A stretch of 64,000 nucleotides of DNA from an uncultured Parabacteroides sp. (GCA_910577325.1 CAJTMR010000012.1:1-64000), one strand, 5' to 3'; shown: positions 25,611 through 34,962, counted from the first letter of the stretch. Numbers and translations: made by a program. Notes: generated by a model from the sequence alone, not told the origin.

Positions 25611-27722
25611 ATGAAGAGAACATTTATTGCTGCCGGCCTGGCCGTTGTGTTGAGTGCATGCGGTTCATCCGACAAGAACGACAAAACAACAGGAAACCCT
25701 TTTCTGACAGAGTTCACCACTCCGTTTGGCGTCCCTCCGTTTGATAAGATCACGTTGGCCGATTACAAGCCTGCCTTCTTGCAAGGTATGGAAGAACAGA
25801 AGCGGGAGATCGAAGCGATTGTAAATCAACGTTCCATACCTGATTTTGAAAACACGATTGCCGCGCTCGACCAGAGCGGAAAGTTGCTAAAAAGAGTAAG
25901 CACGGTCTTTTACGGCCAGAACAGCGTCAATACGAATGACGAAATGCAAGCGTTAAGTCGTGAACTCTCTCCGTTGTTGTCCAAGCACGGTGACGATATA
26001 AGCTTGAATCCGGCTCTTTTTGCCCGTGTGAAGGAGGTTTATGATAATCAGGCCAAGTTCAATCTGGATAAGGAACAGAAGAAATTGCTGGAAGAAACAT
26101 ATAAGGATTTTGTCCGTGGAGGAGCCAATCTGCCTGCCAAGAAACAGGAAAAGCTGCGTGAACTGAACAGTGCTATTTCCATGCTTCAGCTTACTTTTGG
26201 CCAGAACATGTTGAAGGAAACAAATGATTTCCAATTGGTGATCGATAAGAAAGAAGATCTGTCCGGCCTGCCCGAAAGCCTAATTGCGAATGCGGCCAAA
26301 GCGGCCAAAGTTGCCGGGATGGAGGGAAAATGGCTTTTCACGTTGCATAATCCGAGTGTGATGCCTTTCCTGCAATATGCAGACAACCGTGCTTTGCGTG
26401 AGAAAATCTTCAACGGCTATATCAACCGGGGCAATAACGGCAATGAGGCCGACAATAAAAAAGTCGTCCTTGATCTGGTCACCCTGCGTCTCGAAAAAGC
26501 GAAACTGATGGGATATGACGATTATGCCTCTTTCGTCTTGGAAGACCGTATGGCGAAATCTTCGGATAAAGTGTATGCTTTACTGAATGAAGTCTGGACG
26601 CCAGCTCTTGCGAAAGCCAAAGAGGAACTGGCCGATATCAATGCCGAAATCAAAAAAGAAGGCGGCGATTTCGAAGCGGAAGGATGGGACTGGCGCTATT
26701 ATTTTGAAAAAGCGAAGAAGGCGAAGTTCGACCTGGACGAGAACCAGGTGCGTCCTTACCTGAAACTGGATAATGTGCGTGACGGCGCTTTCTATGTCGC
26801 CAATAAATTGTATGGTATCACTTTCACACCGGTTCGGAATATTCCGTTGCCTCATCCGGAAGCCCAGGCTTTCGAATGTAAGGATAAAGACGGTACGCAC
26901 TTGGGAATCTTGTATTTCGACTTTTTCCCGCGTGCAAGCAAGAGAGGCGGTGCTTGGTGCGGAACTTATCGTTCACAGACTTACAAGGATGGCGAGCGGC
27001 TGGCTCCGGTTGTCACGATCGTGTGCAACTTTTCCCAGCCGGCGGAAGGGCAACCTGCCTTGTTGAGTGCCGATGAAGCGGGGACGTTGTTCCATGAGTT
27101 TGGGCATGGCCTGCATAACCTCTTCAAGGACGTCCATTATTACGGAGTTTCGGGTGTGCCTCGTGACTTTGTTGAGCTGCCGTCCCAGATCATGGAACAT
27201 TGGGTGTTCGAACCGGAGGTCCTGAAAGTATATGCCAAACATTATCAGACGGGCGAAGTCATTCCGGCTGCCCTGATCGAGAAACTGGATAAGAGCGGCA
27301 AATACGGACAGGGTTTTGCTACGACCGAATATCTGGCTGCTTCCTTGCTCGACATGGATTTCCATATCCTGAAAGATGTGCATGATGGTGCGGATGTCAT
27401 GATGTTTGAAAATGCGGTGTTGGGTGACCGGGGCTTGTTGGAACAAATTCCTCCCCGTTATCGGACGACTTATTTCAATCATACAATGGGTGGCGGCTAT
27501 ACGGCCGGCTACTACAGTTATATTTGGGCGGAAGTGCTGGATGCCGATGCTTACGAGGCATTCCAGGAAACCGGTGATATCTTCAATCCCGAAATGGCTG
27601 CTAAATTCCGGACCTATGTCTTGACACCGGGTGGGATCGATGATGCAATGGATATGTATAAAAATTTCCGCGGCAAAGAACCGAATACGGAACCTTTATT
27701 GAAAAATAGAGGTCTAAAATGA
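25611..27722 (+). CDS. M3 family metallopeptidase lipoprotein, copy 2 (Dcp-like)
   Basis: A 703-residue paralogue of the upstream gene, similar along its whole length, with long identical stretches in the middle and C-terminal parts. The zinc site HEFGH is at residues 495-499, and DFVELPSQ and the C-terminal PGGIDDAMDMYKNFRGKEP are kept, so it should be active. The signal peptide ends at a LSAC lipobox (about residue 16). The most divergent parts are the residues just after the lipobox and the helical region around 280-320, which could alter peptide preference. A perfect 30-bp inverted repeat lies 17 bases after the stop. Confidence 0.95.
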   Translation: MKRTFIAAGLAVVLSACGSSDKNDKTTGNPFLTEFTTPFGVPPFDKITLADYKPAFLQGMEEQKREIEAIVNQRSIPDFENTIAALDQSGKLLKRVSTVFYGQNSVNTNDEMQALSRELSPLLSKHGDDISLNPALFARVKEVYDNQAKFNLDKEQKKLLEETYKDFVRGGANLPAKKQEKLRELNSAISMLQLTFGQNMLKETNDFQLVIDKKEDLSGLPESLIANAAKAAKVAGMEGKWLFTLHNPSVMPFLQYADNRALREKIFNGYINRGNNGNEADNKKVVLDLVTLRLEKAKLMGYDDYASFVLEDRMAKSSDKVYALLNEVWTPALAKAKEELADINAEIKKEGGDFEAEGWDWRYYFEKAKKAKFDLDENQVRPYLKLDNVRDGAFYVANKLYGITFTPVRNIPLPHPEAQAFECKDKDGTHLGILYFDFFPRASKRGGAWCGTYRSQTYKDGERLAPVVTIVCNFSQPAEGQPALLSADEAGTLFHEFGHGLHNLFKDVHYYGVSGVPRDFVELPSQIMEHWVFEPEVLKVYAKHYQTGEVIPAALIEKLDKSGKYGQGFATTEYLAASLLDMDFHILKDVHDGADVMMFENAVLGDRGLLEQIPPRYRTTYFNHTMGGGYTAGYYSYIWAEVLDADAYEAFQETGDIFNPEMAAKFRTYVLTPGGIDDAMDMYKNFRGKEPNTEPLLKNRGLK

Positions 27723-27739
27723 TCCTATCTTGATAGACA

Positions 27740-27804
27740 GGATCAAATAAAGAAGAAAAGGGGGTATCAAAGTCTGATACCCCCTTTTCTTCTTTATTTG
27801 ATCC
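27740..27804. terminator. Perfect 30-bp inverted repeat, bidirectional terminator
   Basis: Arms 27740-27769 and 27775-27804 are exact reverse complements over 30 bases, with a 5-base loop AAGTC. The repeat fills nearly all of the gap between the convergent M3 copy 2 and DUF4861 genes. Each arm contains an A-rich/T-rich block beside a GGGGG/CCCCC core, so either transcript would form a GC-cored stem followed by a U-rich strand. It is best read as a two-way terminator of unusual length and perfection. Confidence 0.9.
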
Positions 27805-27809
27805 AGGGT

Positions 27810-29018
27810 TTATTTTATAGTTACAATCAACGGCTCTTTGAGGTTTTGTGCGAATTTCTGCACATACTCGAACCATTTGCCGGAATTTTCAAATCCCCAT
27901 TTGCTCCAACCTGCACCACTGTAATAGGTATAGCTGCTTCCGGGATTGTAGGTGCTGTAGGCCAAAACATGGCCGTCTGCGCCGCGTTCCGCTTTTTCTT
28001 TGTCAGAGAATACAACAGCTTTGGCATCGTTGACCTTTTCCGGGAATATGGCTGCTATATAGATTTGTCCGTTTGTGGGATCAACGGGGTCGGCGTATGC
28101 AATGTAACCTTTCGCGGCGTCGACCTGATAATCTTTGCTTGGCTCGTGTAAAACGATACCGGTCACAACCGGAGTGGCTTCGGTCAGGTTGTCGTAGATA
28201 ATGGTATATTTGTTCATCTGGGAACCTGCATCGAGAGTAATTACACGAGTTTCAATTACATTATTGTTATCTTTCACGGTTAACGGATTGTAAACTAACT
28301 TTACCGTGAAACGCAACGGACCGTTGTCCAGAATCCGGAAGTCTTTGTAGCAATACGGATAAACGATGGAATCGTTTGCCAGTAGGGCGGAGGTTCCGGC
28401 GCCTAATGTCGGGCCTACCTTATAGTAATCCAATCCGTTGCCATGGTCGATATGATAAGAAACTGATTCGGCTAACTGCTGTGCCGCTGTTGGATCGGTC
28501 TTGCGCAGTTCTGTAATTTTAGCTCTTGTCTCCGGGTCCAGTTCGGTTTTGTAACGCATGTCGACGATCGGTTCGGAGACACATTTTACCCAGATGTCGC
28601 AACCATAGGCTTTCTCGCCGGTTGCCTGCAAAGCCGGACCATAGGTGCGGAAGGCAATACGGTCGTTTTCCCAAGCAACATCGTCCACACGTTCGGGATA
28701 TTGTTTACCACAGGCAATCGTTTTAAATTCTTCGGGTGTTCCGGGTGTGATTTTGTATGTTATGTTTTCCCCGGCTTTGACGGAAACGGGGAAAATGATC
28801 TTGTTGTCATACGTTAGCTGATAAGGAATTTGCGAGCCGGTGTTGTCTGAAATGATGAATGTCTCACCCTTTAGTCTGGCAACAGCGTCTGAAGTGATTT
28901 CGGTAATTTCGTTCATGCGGTCCGTGGCAGACGGATTACTGATGGTTATTTCAACCATTTTTTCTTGCGTGCAAGCAAATGCGGAGGTCGCTAACAATAA
29001 GCTGAAAATCTTTTTCAT
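27810..29018 (-). CDS. DUF4861 family lipoprotein
   Basis: A 402-residue exported protein starting at the ATG at 29018, which gives a clean lipoprotein signal (MKKIFSLLLATSAFAC); the frame is open further upstream but would add an unsupported tail. The DUF4861 core is seen in WENDRIAFRTYGPALQAT (about 120-137), the YHIDHGNGLDYYKVGPTLG stretch near 195 and WSKWGFENSGKWFEYVQKF near the end. The family occurs beside glycoside hydrolases and polysaccharide lyases in Bacteroidetes and is thought to be carbohydrate-related, with no settled activity. It follows the GH20 gene by 28 bases, so the two form a transcription unit. Confidence 0.85.
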   Translation of the reverse strand: MKKIFSLLLATSAFACTQEKMVEITISNPSATDRMNEITEITSDAVARLKGETFIISDNTGSQIPYQLTYDNKIIFPVSVKAGENITYKITPGTPEEFKTIACGKQYPERVDDVAWENDRIAFRTYGPALQATGEKAYGCDIWVKCVSEPIVDMRYKTELDPETRAKITELRKTDPTAAQQLAESVSYHIDHGNGLDYYKVGPTLGAGTSALLANDSIVYPYCYKDFRILDNGPLRFTVKLVYNPLTVKDNNNVIETRVITLDAGSQMNKYTIIYDNLTEATPVVTGIVLHEPSKDYQVDAAKGYIAYADPVDPTNGQIYIAAIFPEKVNDAKAVVFSDKEKAERGADGHVLAYSTYNPGSSYTYYSGAGWSKWGFENSGKWFEYVQKFAQNLKEPLIVTIK

Positions 29019-29046
29019 AAATTTATTTATGTGTTTTTTTATGTAT

Positions 29047-30642
29047 TTATTTTTTTTGCGGGTAACGGACGATCTCGAACGGTATTCGAATGGAAACACC
29101 CCGTTTCATTAGATCCGATAGGTTCGGGAACATGCGTTTCTTGAATGATTCCCAATTGCGGTGTTCCATTTGTGTCCATCCGGCTTCTGCAAGTGCCAGA
29201 CCACGAGGGTACGTCATGTAGGTGACACGGTTGATGTCTGGCATCGCTTCTGCCCATAATGTTCCGTTGACACCTGCAATATGAGCCTGTTGACCGGCGG
29301 GCAGACCGTAGCCCGGATCGAACTGGTACGTCGTTTCCAGCGTAGTGATAGGCATCCCCCAGTTGTTGAACTCCGGAAAATCGTTTTTATATTGCGGATA
29401 ATCGAGGTATGTGTATTCTCCCGGTGCCATAATTAGCGTATTTCCGTGATGTGCGGTCAGTTTTGTGCATAACGGTGTCAAGCCGTGGCGCCAGGATATC
29501 AGGACTACGTCTTTTGGGTAGTCGAACAGATATTCGTGTGCCGGCATGCGAATATTGTCCAGTTCACACCATAACATTGGTTTTTTACCGTTTTCACGTA
29601 CGACAGGCAGAATTTTACCGAAAAAGTAGTTCATCAACTCGGTTGGCTTCGTATAACCCAACTGCTTCATAAGTGATTGACAGTATTCACATTTGCCCCA
29701 GTTTGCATCGATGATCGCTTCGTCTCCCCCCAAATGGATATAGGGAGCGGGGAAGATGGAGGCTACTTCTGCGAGTATATCCTTATATAAGGAATATACT
29801 TTGTCATTGTTGGCACAAAGCATCAAGTTTACAGTTTCGCCGACAATCTTGGAAACGGTATCGGTATGGCTGCAACCTAATTCGGGATAAGCAGCCAGTA
29901 CTGCTACCGTATGTCCGGGAATATCCAACTCCGGAATAATCTGGATATTCCGTTCGGCTGCATAATGCACTAAGTCTTTTAATTCTTCTTGCGTATAAAA
30001 TTCTCCTTTTTCTGTTAGCCGGGGATGTTTCTTTATTTCGATACGCCAACCTTGGTCGTCTGTTAGGTGTAGTTGCAATACATTATATTTATATCGTACC
30101 ATCTGGTCGATATAGAATTTCACATCTTCGGCAGGCAGGAAATGACGGGCCGGGTCCAACATCAATGAGCGGTAACCGAAACGGGGTTGATCGTCGATTT
30201 CGATCGGCGCGATCTTTCCCGATAAGGTCCGGCATACATCTCCCAGCAGGATCTGGTCCAGCGTCATTAGCCCGTATAAGATAGCACCCTGTGTCGCTCC
30301 TTTTATGGTAACAGCCCGTTCGGATACGGATAGCCGGTAATGTTCGTCTCCCTCTATCGATGGGTCCAGTATAAGGCGGATGACGGAGCTGCTGGTTCCG
30401 GTTGAGGATAGGACAGGCGTTTTACTTGTTCTTTCCTGCAGGATATCTTTTAGCTCTGCAATGCAAAAGGCATCTTCCGGCAGATTTGTCTGTATGGTCG
30501 TCTTATCACTTATGACGAAATCATTCTTACTTTCGATTTGTTTGATCTGATTCGGCATGGGAATTAATGCCGACAAATTATTCTGTGCCGACAAACATCC
30601 GGCAAACATAAACAGGCATGTGAAGAGTTTGTACTTTTTCAT
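29047..30642 (-). CDS. Beta-N-acetylhexosaminidase, GH20
   Basis: A 531-residue exported enzyme with a signal peptide ending near CLSAQ (residue about 20). An N-terminal GH20b-type domain (about 25-150) precedes the TIM barrel. The catalytic pair is Asp307-Glu308 in HLGGDEAIID, and the barrel opens with SLMLDPARHFLP. It would remove terminal GlcNAc or GalNAc from host or microbial glycans in the periplasm. I choose the ATG at 30642 because it opens the signal peptide. It heads a unit with the DUF4861 gene; no SusC/SusD pair is near. Confidence 0.95.
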   Translation of the reverse strand: MKKYKLFTCLFMFAGCLSAQNNLSALIPMPNQIKQIESKNDFVISDKTTIQTNLPEDAFCIAELKDILQERTSKTPVLSSTGTSSSVIRLILDPSIEGDEHYRLSVSERAVTIKGATQGAILYGLMTLDQILLGDVCRTLSGKIAPIEIDDQPRFGYRSLMLDPARHFLPAEDVKFYIDQMVRYKYNVLQLHLTDDQGWRIEIKKHPRLTEKGEFYTQEELKDLVHYAAERNIQIIPELDIPGHTVAVLAAYPELGCSHTDTVSKIVGETVNLMLCANNDKVYSLYKDILAEVASIFPAPYIHLGGDEAIIDANWGKCEYCQSLMKQLGYTKPTELMNYFFGKILPVVRENGKKPMLWCELDNIRMPAHEYLFDYPKDVVLISWRHGLTPLCTKLTAHHGNTLIMAPGEYTYLDYPQYKNDFPEFNNWGMPITTLETTYQFDPGYGLPAGQQAHIAGVNGTLWAEAMPDINRVTYMTYPRGLALAEAGWTQMEHRNWESFKKRMFPNLSDLMKRGVSIRIPFEIVRYPQKK

Positions 30643-30669
30643 GGATTCATTTTTGACATTTCCAAGATG

Positions 30670-30677
30670 CAAAAGTA
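30670..30677 (-). promoter_or_regulatory. Promoter -7 element for the GH20-DUF4861 unit
   Basis: Minus-strand TACTTTTG matches TAnnTTTG, 28 bases before the GH20 start. A MITE-like element begins 27 bases further upstream and may interrupt the original -33 region. Confidence 0.5.
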
Positions 30678-30703
30678 TAAAAATAAAGCAGGGTATAGTC
30701 TTT

Positions 30704-30868
30704 AGAGCCTGTTTAAATTTTGTTCAAAAAGTTTATTTCAGCTTCTTTTGAGTTTCTTTCCGGTCTGTTTTTCTCTTCTTATTCGTCACATGGCCCGCTA
30801 TGCTCCTTATAAAAACATCCTCAAAAAGAATTCTCAAAAGAATGATGAACAAAATTTAAACAGGCTCT
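30704..30868. mobile_element. MITE-like palindromic element, copy 1 (165 bp)
   Basis: Exact 23-base terminal inverted repeats (AGAGCCTGTTTAAATTTTGT then TCA) bound the element, with a second inner pair TTCTTTTGAG/CTCAAAAGAA and an imperfect central dyad. It has no coding capacity and is flanked by TA on both sides. It sits in the 341-base divergent gap between the GH20 and PhoH genes and is nearly the same as the copy at 57239-57411. Confidence 0.85.
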
Positions 30869-30983
30869 TAGTATTTGTAAAAAAAATGAATTAATTGGTT
30901 TATTTGATATATTCTTGACTGCCGAAGGATCATCTTACGGAAAAATTTATATCTTAGAGGCATAATCATTAAAACGAAAGATC

Positions 30984-32315
30984 ATGGGAACAAAGAAGAA
31001 TTTTGTGCTTGACACGAATGTCATACTGCACGATTACAAATGTATTGAGAACTTTCAGGAGAATGATATTTATCTTCCGATCGTTGTGTTGGAAGAGTTG
31101 GACAAGTTTAAAAAGGGAAGCAACCAGATCAACTACAACGCCCGGGAGTTTGTACGTGAGTTGGATATGTTGACTAGTAATGATCTCTTTTTAAAAGGAG
31201 CTTCACTTGGACTGGGCAAAGGTTTTTTGCATGTGGTTACTGGTGACAAATACCAGGAAAAGATTTACCAGTCGTTTCCGGAAAAGACCGCCGACCATCG
31301 TATCTTGTCATGTGCATTATCGGTTGCCGAGGCGGAAAAAGACCGAAAAGTAAAGACGATCCTGGTTACAAAGGATGTGAACTTGCGTATGAAAGCGCGT
31401 TCGTTGGGTATCGAAGTGGAGGATTATATAACCGATAAGGTCGTCAACGTAGATGTTTTCGAACGGGCACAAGAAACTTACGAGAATATCGCCCCGGATC
31501 TGATCGACCAGATATATGCTTCGTCTGACGGTATCAATGCCGACCTGTTCGATATCAAGCCGAAACTGGAGCCAAACGAATGTTTTATCTTAAAGAGTGT
31601 GCGTAATTCTGTCTTGACACGTTATAATCCGTTTACCAATAAATTCAGAAAAGTAGAGAAAGGTAGTAATTATGGCATCCAGCCTCGTAATGCGGAACAG
31701 AGTTTTGCTTTTGAAGTGTTGAATGATCCGGACGTGAAACTTATCGGGCTGACAGGAAAAGCCGGGACCGGAAAAACCTTGCTGGCTTTGGCTTCGGCTT
31801 TGAAGCAGGCGAATGTTTATAAACAGATTTTGCTGGCACGGCCTATCGTCGCTTTGGCAAATAAGGATCTGGGTTTTCTGCCTGGTGATGAGAAGCAGAA
31901 GGTGGCTCCTTACATGCAGCCTTTGTTTGATAACCTGAATGTGATTAAGGGACAGTTTGCACCCGGTAGTTCGGATGTCCGTAAGATAGATGATTTACAA
32001 AAGAACGGGCAACTCGTGATCGAAGCCTTGGCATTTATCCGCGGGCGAAGTCTTTCGGATACTTTCTGCATCATTGATGAAGCGCAGAACCTGACTCCGC
32101 ATGAGATCAAGACGATTATTACCCGTGCAGGCGAGGGAACTAAAATGGTATTTACCGGAGATATCCAGCAGATCGATTCTCCTTATCTGGATGCGCAGAG
32201 CAATGGCCTTGCTTATATGGTCGATAAGATGAAAGGGCAGGAACTGTTTGCCCACATTAATCTGATCAAAGGCGAACGTAGTCAGTTGTCCGAATTAGCT
32301 TCCGATTTGCTTTGA
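30984..32315 (+). CDS. PIN domain-PhoH ATPase fusion (PhoH2 type)
   Basis: A 443-residue cytoplasmic protein. The N-terminal PIN nuclease domain (about 1-150) starts with VLDTNVILHD and keeps further acidic residues, including the DHRILSCAL segment. The C-terminal half is a PhoH-type P-loop ATPase: Walker A GLTGKAGTGKTLLA near residue 253, Walker B-like FCIIDEAQNLTP near 363 and the TGDIQQID sensor. PhoH2 fusions from other bacteria have RNA helicase and nuclease activity, so a role in RNA processing is likely. It is monocistronic, ended by a strong hairpin. The MITE lies about 115 bases upstream of its start. Confidence 0.93.
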   Translation: MGTKKNFVLDTNVILHDYKCIENFQENDIYLPIVVLEELDKFKKGSNQINYNAREFVRELDMLTSNDLFLKGASLGLGKGFLHVVTGDKYQEKIYQSFPEKTADHRILSCALSVAEAEKDRKVKTILVTKDVNLRMKARSLGIEVEDYITDKVVNVDVFERAQETYENIAPDLIDQIYASSDGINADLFDIKPKLEPNECFILKSVRNSVLTRYNPFTNKFRKVEKGSNYGIQPRNAEQSFAFEVLNDPDVKLIGLTGKAGTGKTLLALASALKQANVYKQILLARPIVALANKDLGFLPGDEKQKVAPYMQPLFDNLNVIKGQFAPGSSDVRKIDDLQKNGQLVIEALAFIRGRSLSDTFCIIDEAQNLTPHEIKTIITRAGEGTKMVFTGDIQQIDSPYLDAQSNGLAYMVDKMKGQELFAHINLIKGERSQLSELASDLL

Positions 32316-32341
32316 AAGAACGGGGCCGTGTGTAAACTTGC

Positions 32342-32370
32342 CAAAAATGACAGGTATTCTGTCATTTTTG
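32342..32370 (+). terminator. Hairpin terminator after the PhoH gene
   Basis: Twelve-base perfect stem, CAAAAATGACAG with CTGTCATTTTTG, and a 5-base loop, 26 bases past the stop. The right arm supplies the T-tract. Confidence 0.85.
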
Positions 32371-32395
32371 TAATATAGTACTGGGATTAAAGTCA

Positions 32396-32403
32396 TATTT
32401 TTG
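32396..32403 (+). promoter_or_regulatory. Promoter -7 element for the GH127 gene
   Basis: TATTTTTG matches TAnnTTTG, 30 bases before the ATG at 32434. Confidence 0.5.
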
Positions 32404-32433
32404 TTCTTAAATTCTTAATTTCGTAATATTGTG

Positions 32434-34311
32434 ATGATTTTGTTTAAGACGAAGACTTTCTCTTCCCTGTTGTTGGCTTGTACCTGCTCGATGGCAGGAA
32501 TGGCGCAAGTGAGCAGTGACTCTCCTGTGAGGCAAGTAAAAATATCCGGTTATGTAGGAGGGCGAATCGCAGATTGTATCGAACATCGTGTGAAAGTACA
32601 GGATGTGGATCATTTGATCGAACCGTTTCGTCACCAGAATGAAAAGTCGCGTTGGCAAAGTGAGTTCTGGGGGAAATGGATACAGGGTGCGATCGCTTCT
32701 TATCGTTATAATCGGGACCAGGAATTGTACCGGATCATAAAAGATGCGGCTGAATCGCTTATGGCAACCCAACAGCCGAATGGTTATATCGGGAATTATG
32801 CACCGGAATACCAGTTGCAGCAATGGGATGTCTGGGGACGTAAATATACTTCGTTGGGATTGATTGCCTGGTATGATCTGTCGGGAGACAAGGATGCACT
32901 GGAGGCAGCTTGTAAAGTTGTCGACCATCTGATGACACAGGTCGGCCCCGGAAAGGTGGATATTGTTTCGACTGGCAATTATATTGGTATGCCAAGTTCA
33001 TCTATCCTCGAACCGGTAATGTATTTGTACAACCGGACAAAAGAGGAACGTTATCTTGACTTTGCCAAATACATTGTCGGACAGTGGGAGACACCCGGTG
33101 GTCCGCAACTGATCAGCAAGGCAATAGCCGAAGTGCCCGTAGCGAACCGTTTTCCTCATCCGGAAACTTGGTTTTCCAGGGAGAACGGACAAAAAGCTTA
33201 TGAAATGATGTCTTGTTATGAAGGTTTGCTGGAACTGTATAAGGTGACGGGCAATGCTCTCTATCTTTCTGTTGTGGAAAAGACGGTCGGGCATATCGTA
33301 CGTGAGGAAATCAATGTGGCCGGATCGGGCAGCGCCTTTGAATGTTGGTATGGCGGGACGGAACGACAGACACAACCTACTTACCACACGATGGAAACTT
33401 GCGTGACCTTTACTTGGATGCAGCTTTGTAACCGTTTGTTGCAGATGACTGGCAATTCCCTGTATGCCGATTATATGGAGACGGCTATTTATAATGCATT
33501 GATGGCTTCATTGAAAGCGGATGCTTCACAGATAGCCAAATACAGTCCGCTGGAAGGTTGGCGTCATGAAGGAGAAGAGCAATGTGACATGCACATCAAC
33601 TGTTGCAATGCGAACGGTCCACGTGCTTTTGCCATGATCCCTCAGTTTGCCTATCAGGTACAGGACGATTGTATCCGGGTGAATTTTTATGCTCCCTCAG
33701 AAGCGGAGTTGATGTTGCCAGGCAAGAAATCGGTCCGGTTGAAGCAAACGACCGAATATCCGGCAACTGATCAGATCGAGATAGAGGTCGATCCGGCGAA
33801 AGAGACGGCTTTCACCATTGCTTTGCGTATACCGGCATGGAGCGAGATCGCGATGGTATCCGTGAATGGACAACCGCAGGACGGTGTTCTTCAGGGCGCT
33901 TACTTGCCGGTGAACCGAAAATGGAAGAAGGGTGACCGGATCACTGTCAAGCTCGATTTGCGTGCTCGTTTGGTTGAAAGGAATCAGGCACAAGCCATTG
34001 TGCGTGGGCCGCTTGTCTTGGCTCGTGACAGTCGTTTTGGGGATGGTTTTGTCGATGAGACATCTGTTATCGTCAGTAAAGACGGGTATGTGGAATTGAC
34101 GCCTGTGAAGGCTCCTTCTTTTGCTTGGTTGGCCTTCACTGCGCCGATGGTATTGGGTACGGATTTGGAAAGTAACCGGACGCCGAAGCAGATCCACTTC
34201 TGCGATTTTGCTTCGGCCGGAAATACCTGGGATAAGACGCAGCGTTACCGGGTATGGTTGCCGAAGACCTTGAATGTGATGCATTCACCTTATAAACCAT
34301 ACAACCGGTAA
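32434..34311 (+). CDS. GH127-type glycoside hydrolase (beta-L-arabinofuranosidase family)
   Basis: A 625-residue exported protein with a signal peptide ending near GMAQ (about residue 25). It has the (alpha/alpha)6-barrel of the former DUF1680. The zinc-thiolate catalytic set typical of GH127 appears complete: Glu321 and Cys323 in METC, and Cys390-Cys391 in HINCCNANGPR. Known GH127 enzymes release beta-L-arabinofuranose with a cysteine nucleophile; related GH146 and other branches act on other glycans, so the substrate is uncertain. The ATG at 32434 is preferred to a GTG one codon earlier. The gene stands alone, with a short MITE derivative downstream. Confidence 0.88.
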   Translation: MILFKTKTFSSLLLACTCSMAGMAQVSSDSPVRQVKISGYVGGRIADCIEHRVKVQDVDHLIEPFRHQNEKSRWQSEFWGKWIQGAIASYRYNRDQELYRIIKDAAESLMATQQPNGYIGNYAPEYQLQQWDVWGRKYTSLGLIAWYDLSGDKDALEAACKVVDHLMTQVGPGKVDIVSTGNYIGMPSSSILEPVMYLYNRTKEERYLDFAKYIVGQWETPGGPQLISKAIAEVPVANRFPHPETWFSRENGQKAYEMMSCYEGLLELYKVTGNALYLSVVEKTVGHIVREEINVAGSGSAFECWYGGTERQTQPTYHTMETCVTFTWMQLCNRLLQMTGNSLYADYMETAIYNALMASLKADASQIAKYSPLEGWRHEGEEQCDMHINCCNANGPRAFAMIPQFAYQVQDDCIRVNFYAPSEAELMLPGKKSVRLKQTTEYPATDQIEIEVDPAKETAFTIALRIPAWSEIAMVSVNGQPQDGVLQGAYLPVNRKWKKGDRITVKLDLRARLVERNQAQAIVRGPLVLARDSRFGDGFVDETSVIVSKDGYVELTPVKAPSFAWLAFTAPMVLGTDLESNRTPKQIHFCDFASAGNTWDKTQRYRVWLPKTLNVMHSPYKPYNR

Positions 34312-34335
34312 ACGAAGATATTTTATATTTTCTTG

Positions 34336-34401
34336 GAGCCTGTTTGAATTTTGTTCAAAAAGAACGCTTAAAAGAATGCTGAACAAAATCTAAACAGGCT
34401 C
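34336..34401. mobile_element. MITE-like element, short internally deleted copy (66 bp)
   Basis: The terminal repeats of the 165-173 bp element are kept (GAGCCTGTTTGAATTTTGTT at the left, one mismatch to the right end), while the central 100 bases are missing. The right end abuts the stop codon of the NUDIX gene at 34402, and the whole sits between two convergent genes, where it can form a long hairpin. Confidence 0.8.
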
Positions 34402-34962
34402 TTAAATCAAATGATTTATCGCCATATATTTCCAGAGTGGGGCGGCATGGAGTGCTTGTTTGATTCGGTCGTTCAGAAGTAATTCTTTTACTTCATCGAG
34501 AGTCAGGAGATGGACGCTCAGGTCTTCTGTCTCCTCAAGGTGTTGGACCGTGATCGGTTCGACCTCTGTGGCGAGATAGCAATAAGTCAGGTTGGTGTGG
34601 GTACTTGGATTGACGCCTATTACCATCAGCTCACTCCAATTCCCGTTGCCGTATCCGGTCTCTTCGAGCAATTCCCGCCGGGCGGAGACGAGTGGGGAAG
34701 CGTCTTCTTTTTCACAGACACCGGCGCAAAGTTCATAAGCTGTGATGCCCAAACCATGACGGTATTGGCTTACAAATACAAATTTTTGTTCTTTGGTGAT
34801 TGCGATTACGTTGATCCATTCCGGATATTCGAATATATAATATTCGGGAATCCTGTTTCCGTTCGGCAATTTCACCTCTTCACGGCGTACGGTAAACCAA
34901 GGTCGGTTGGACAGGTATTCACTTTTTAGCACTTCCCATTTTCTGTTTTTCGGAGTTTCCAT
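34402..34962 (-). CDS. NUDIX hydrolase (ADP-ribose pyrophosphatase-like)
   Basis: A 186-residue cytoplasmic hydrolase. The NUDIX box is seen as RRELLEETGYGNG near residue 92, with a somewhat relaxed upstream half (AGVCEKEDASPLVSA). The preceding EYPEWINVIAITKEQKFVFV and QYRHGLG segments are typical of ADP-ribose pyrophosphatases and related nucleotide-sugar hydrolases. It would cleave a nucleoside diphosphate linked to another moiety; the preferred substrate cannot be fixed here. It is a single gene, and its stop codon directly touches the short MITE copy. Confidence 0.88.
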   Translation of the reverse strand: METPKNRKWEVLKSEYLSNRPWFTVRREEVKLPNGNRIPEYYIFEYPEWINVIAITKEQKFVFVSQYRHGLGITAYELCAGVCEKEDASPLVSARRELLEETGYGNGNWSELMVIGVNPSTHTNLTYCYLATEVEPITVQHLEETEDLSVHLLTLDEVKELLLNDRIKQALHAAPLWKYMAINHLI

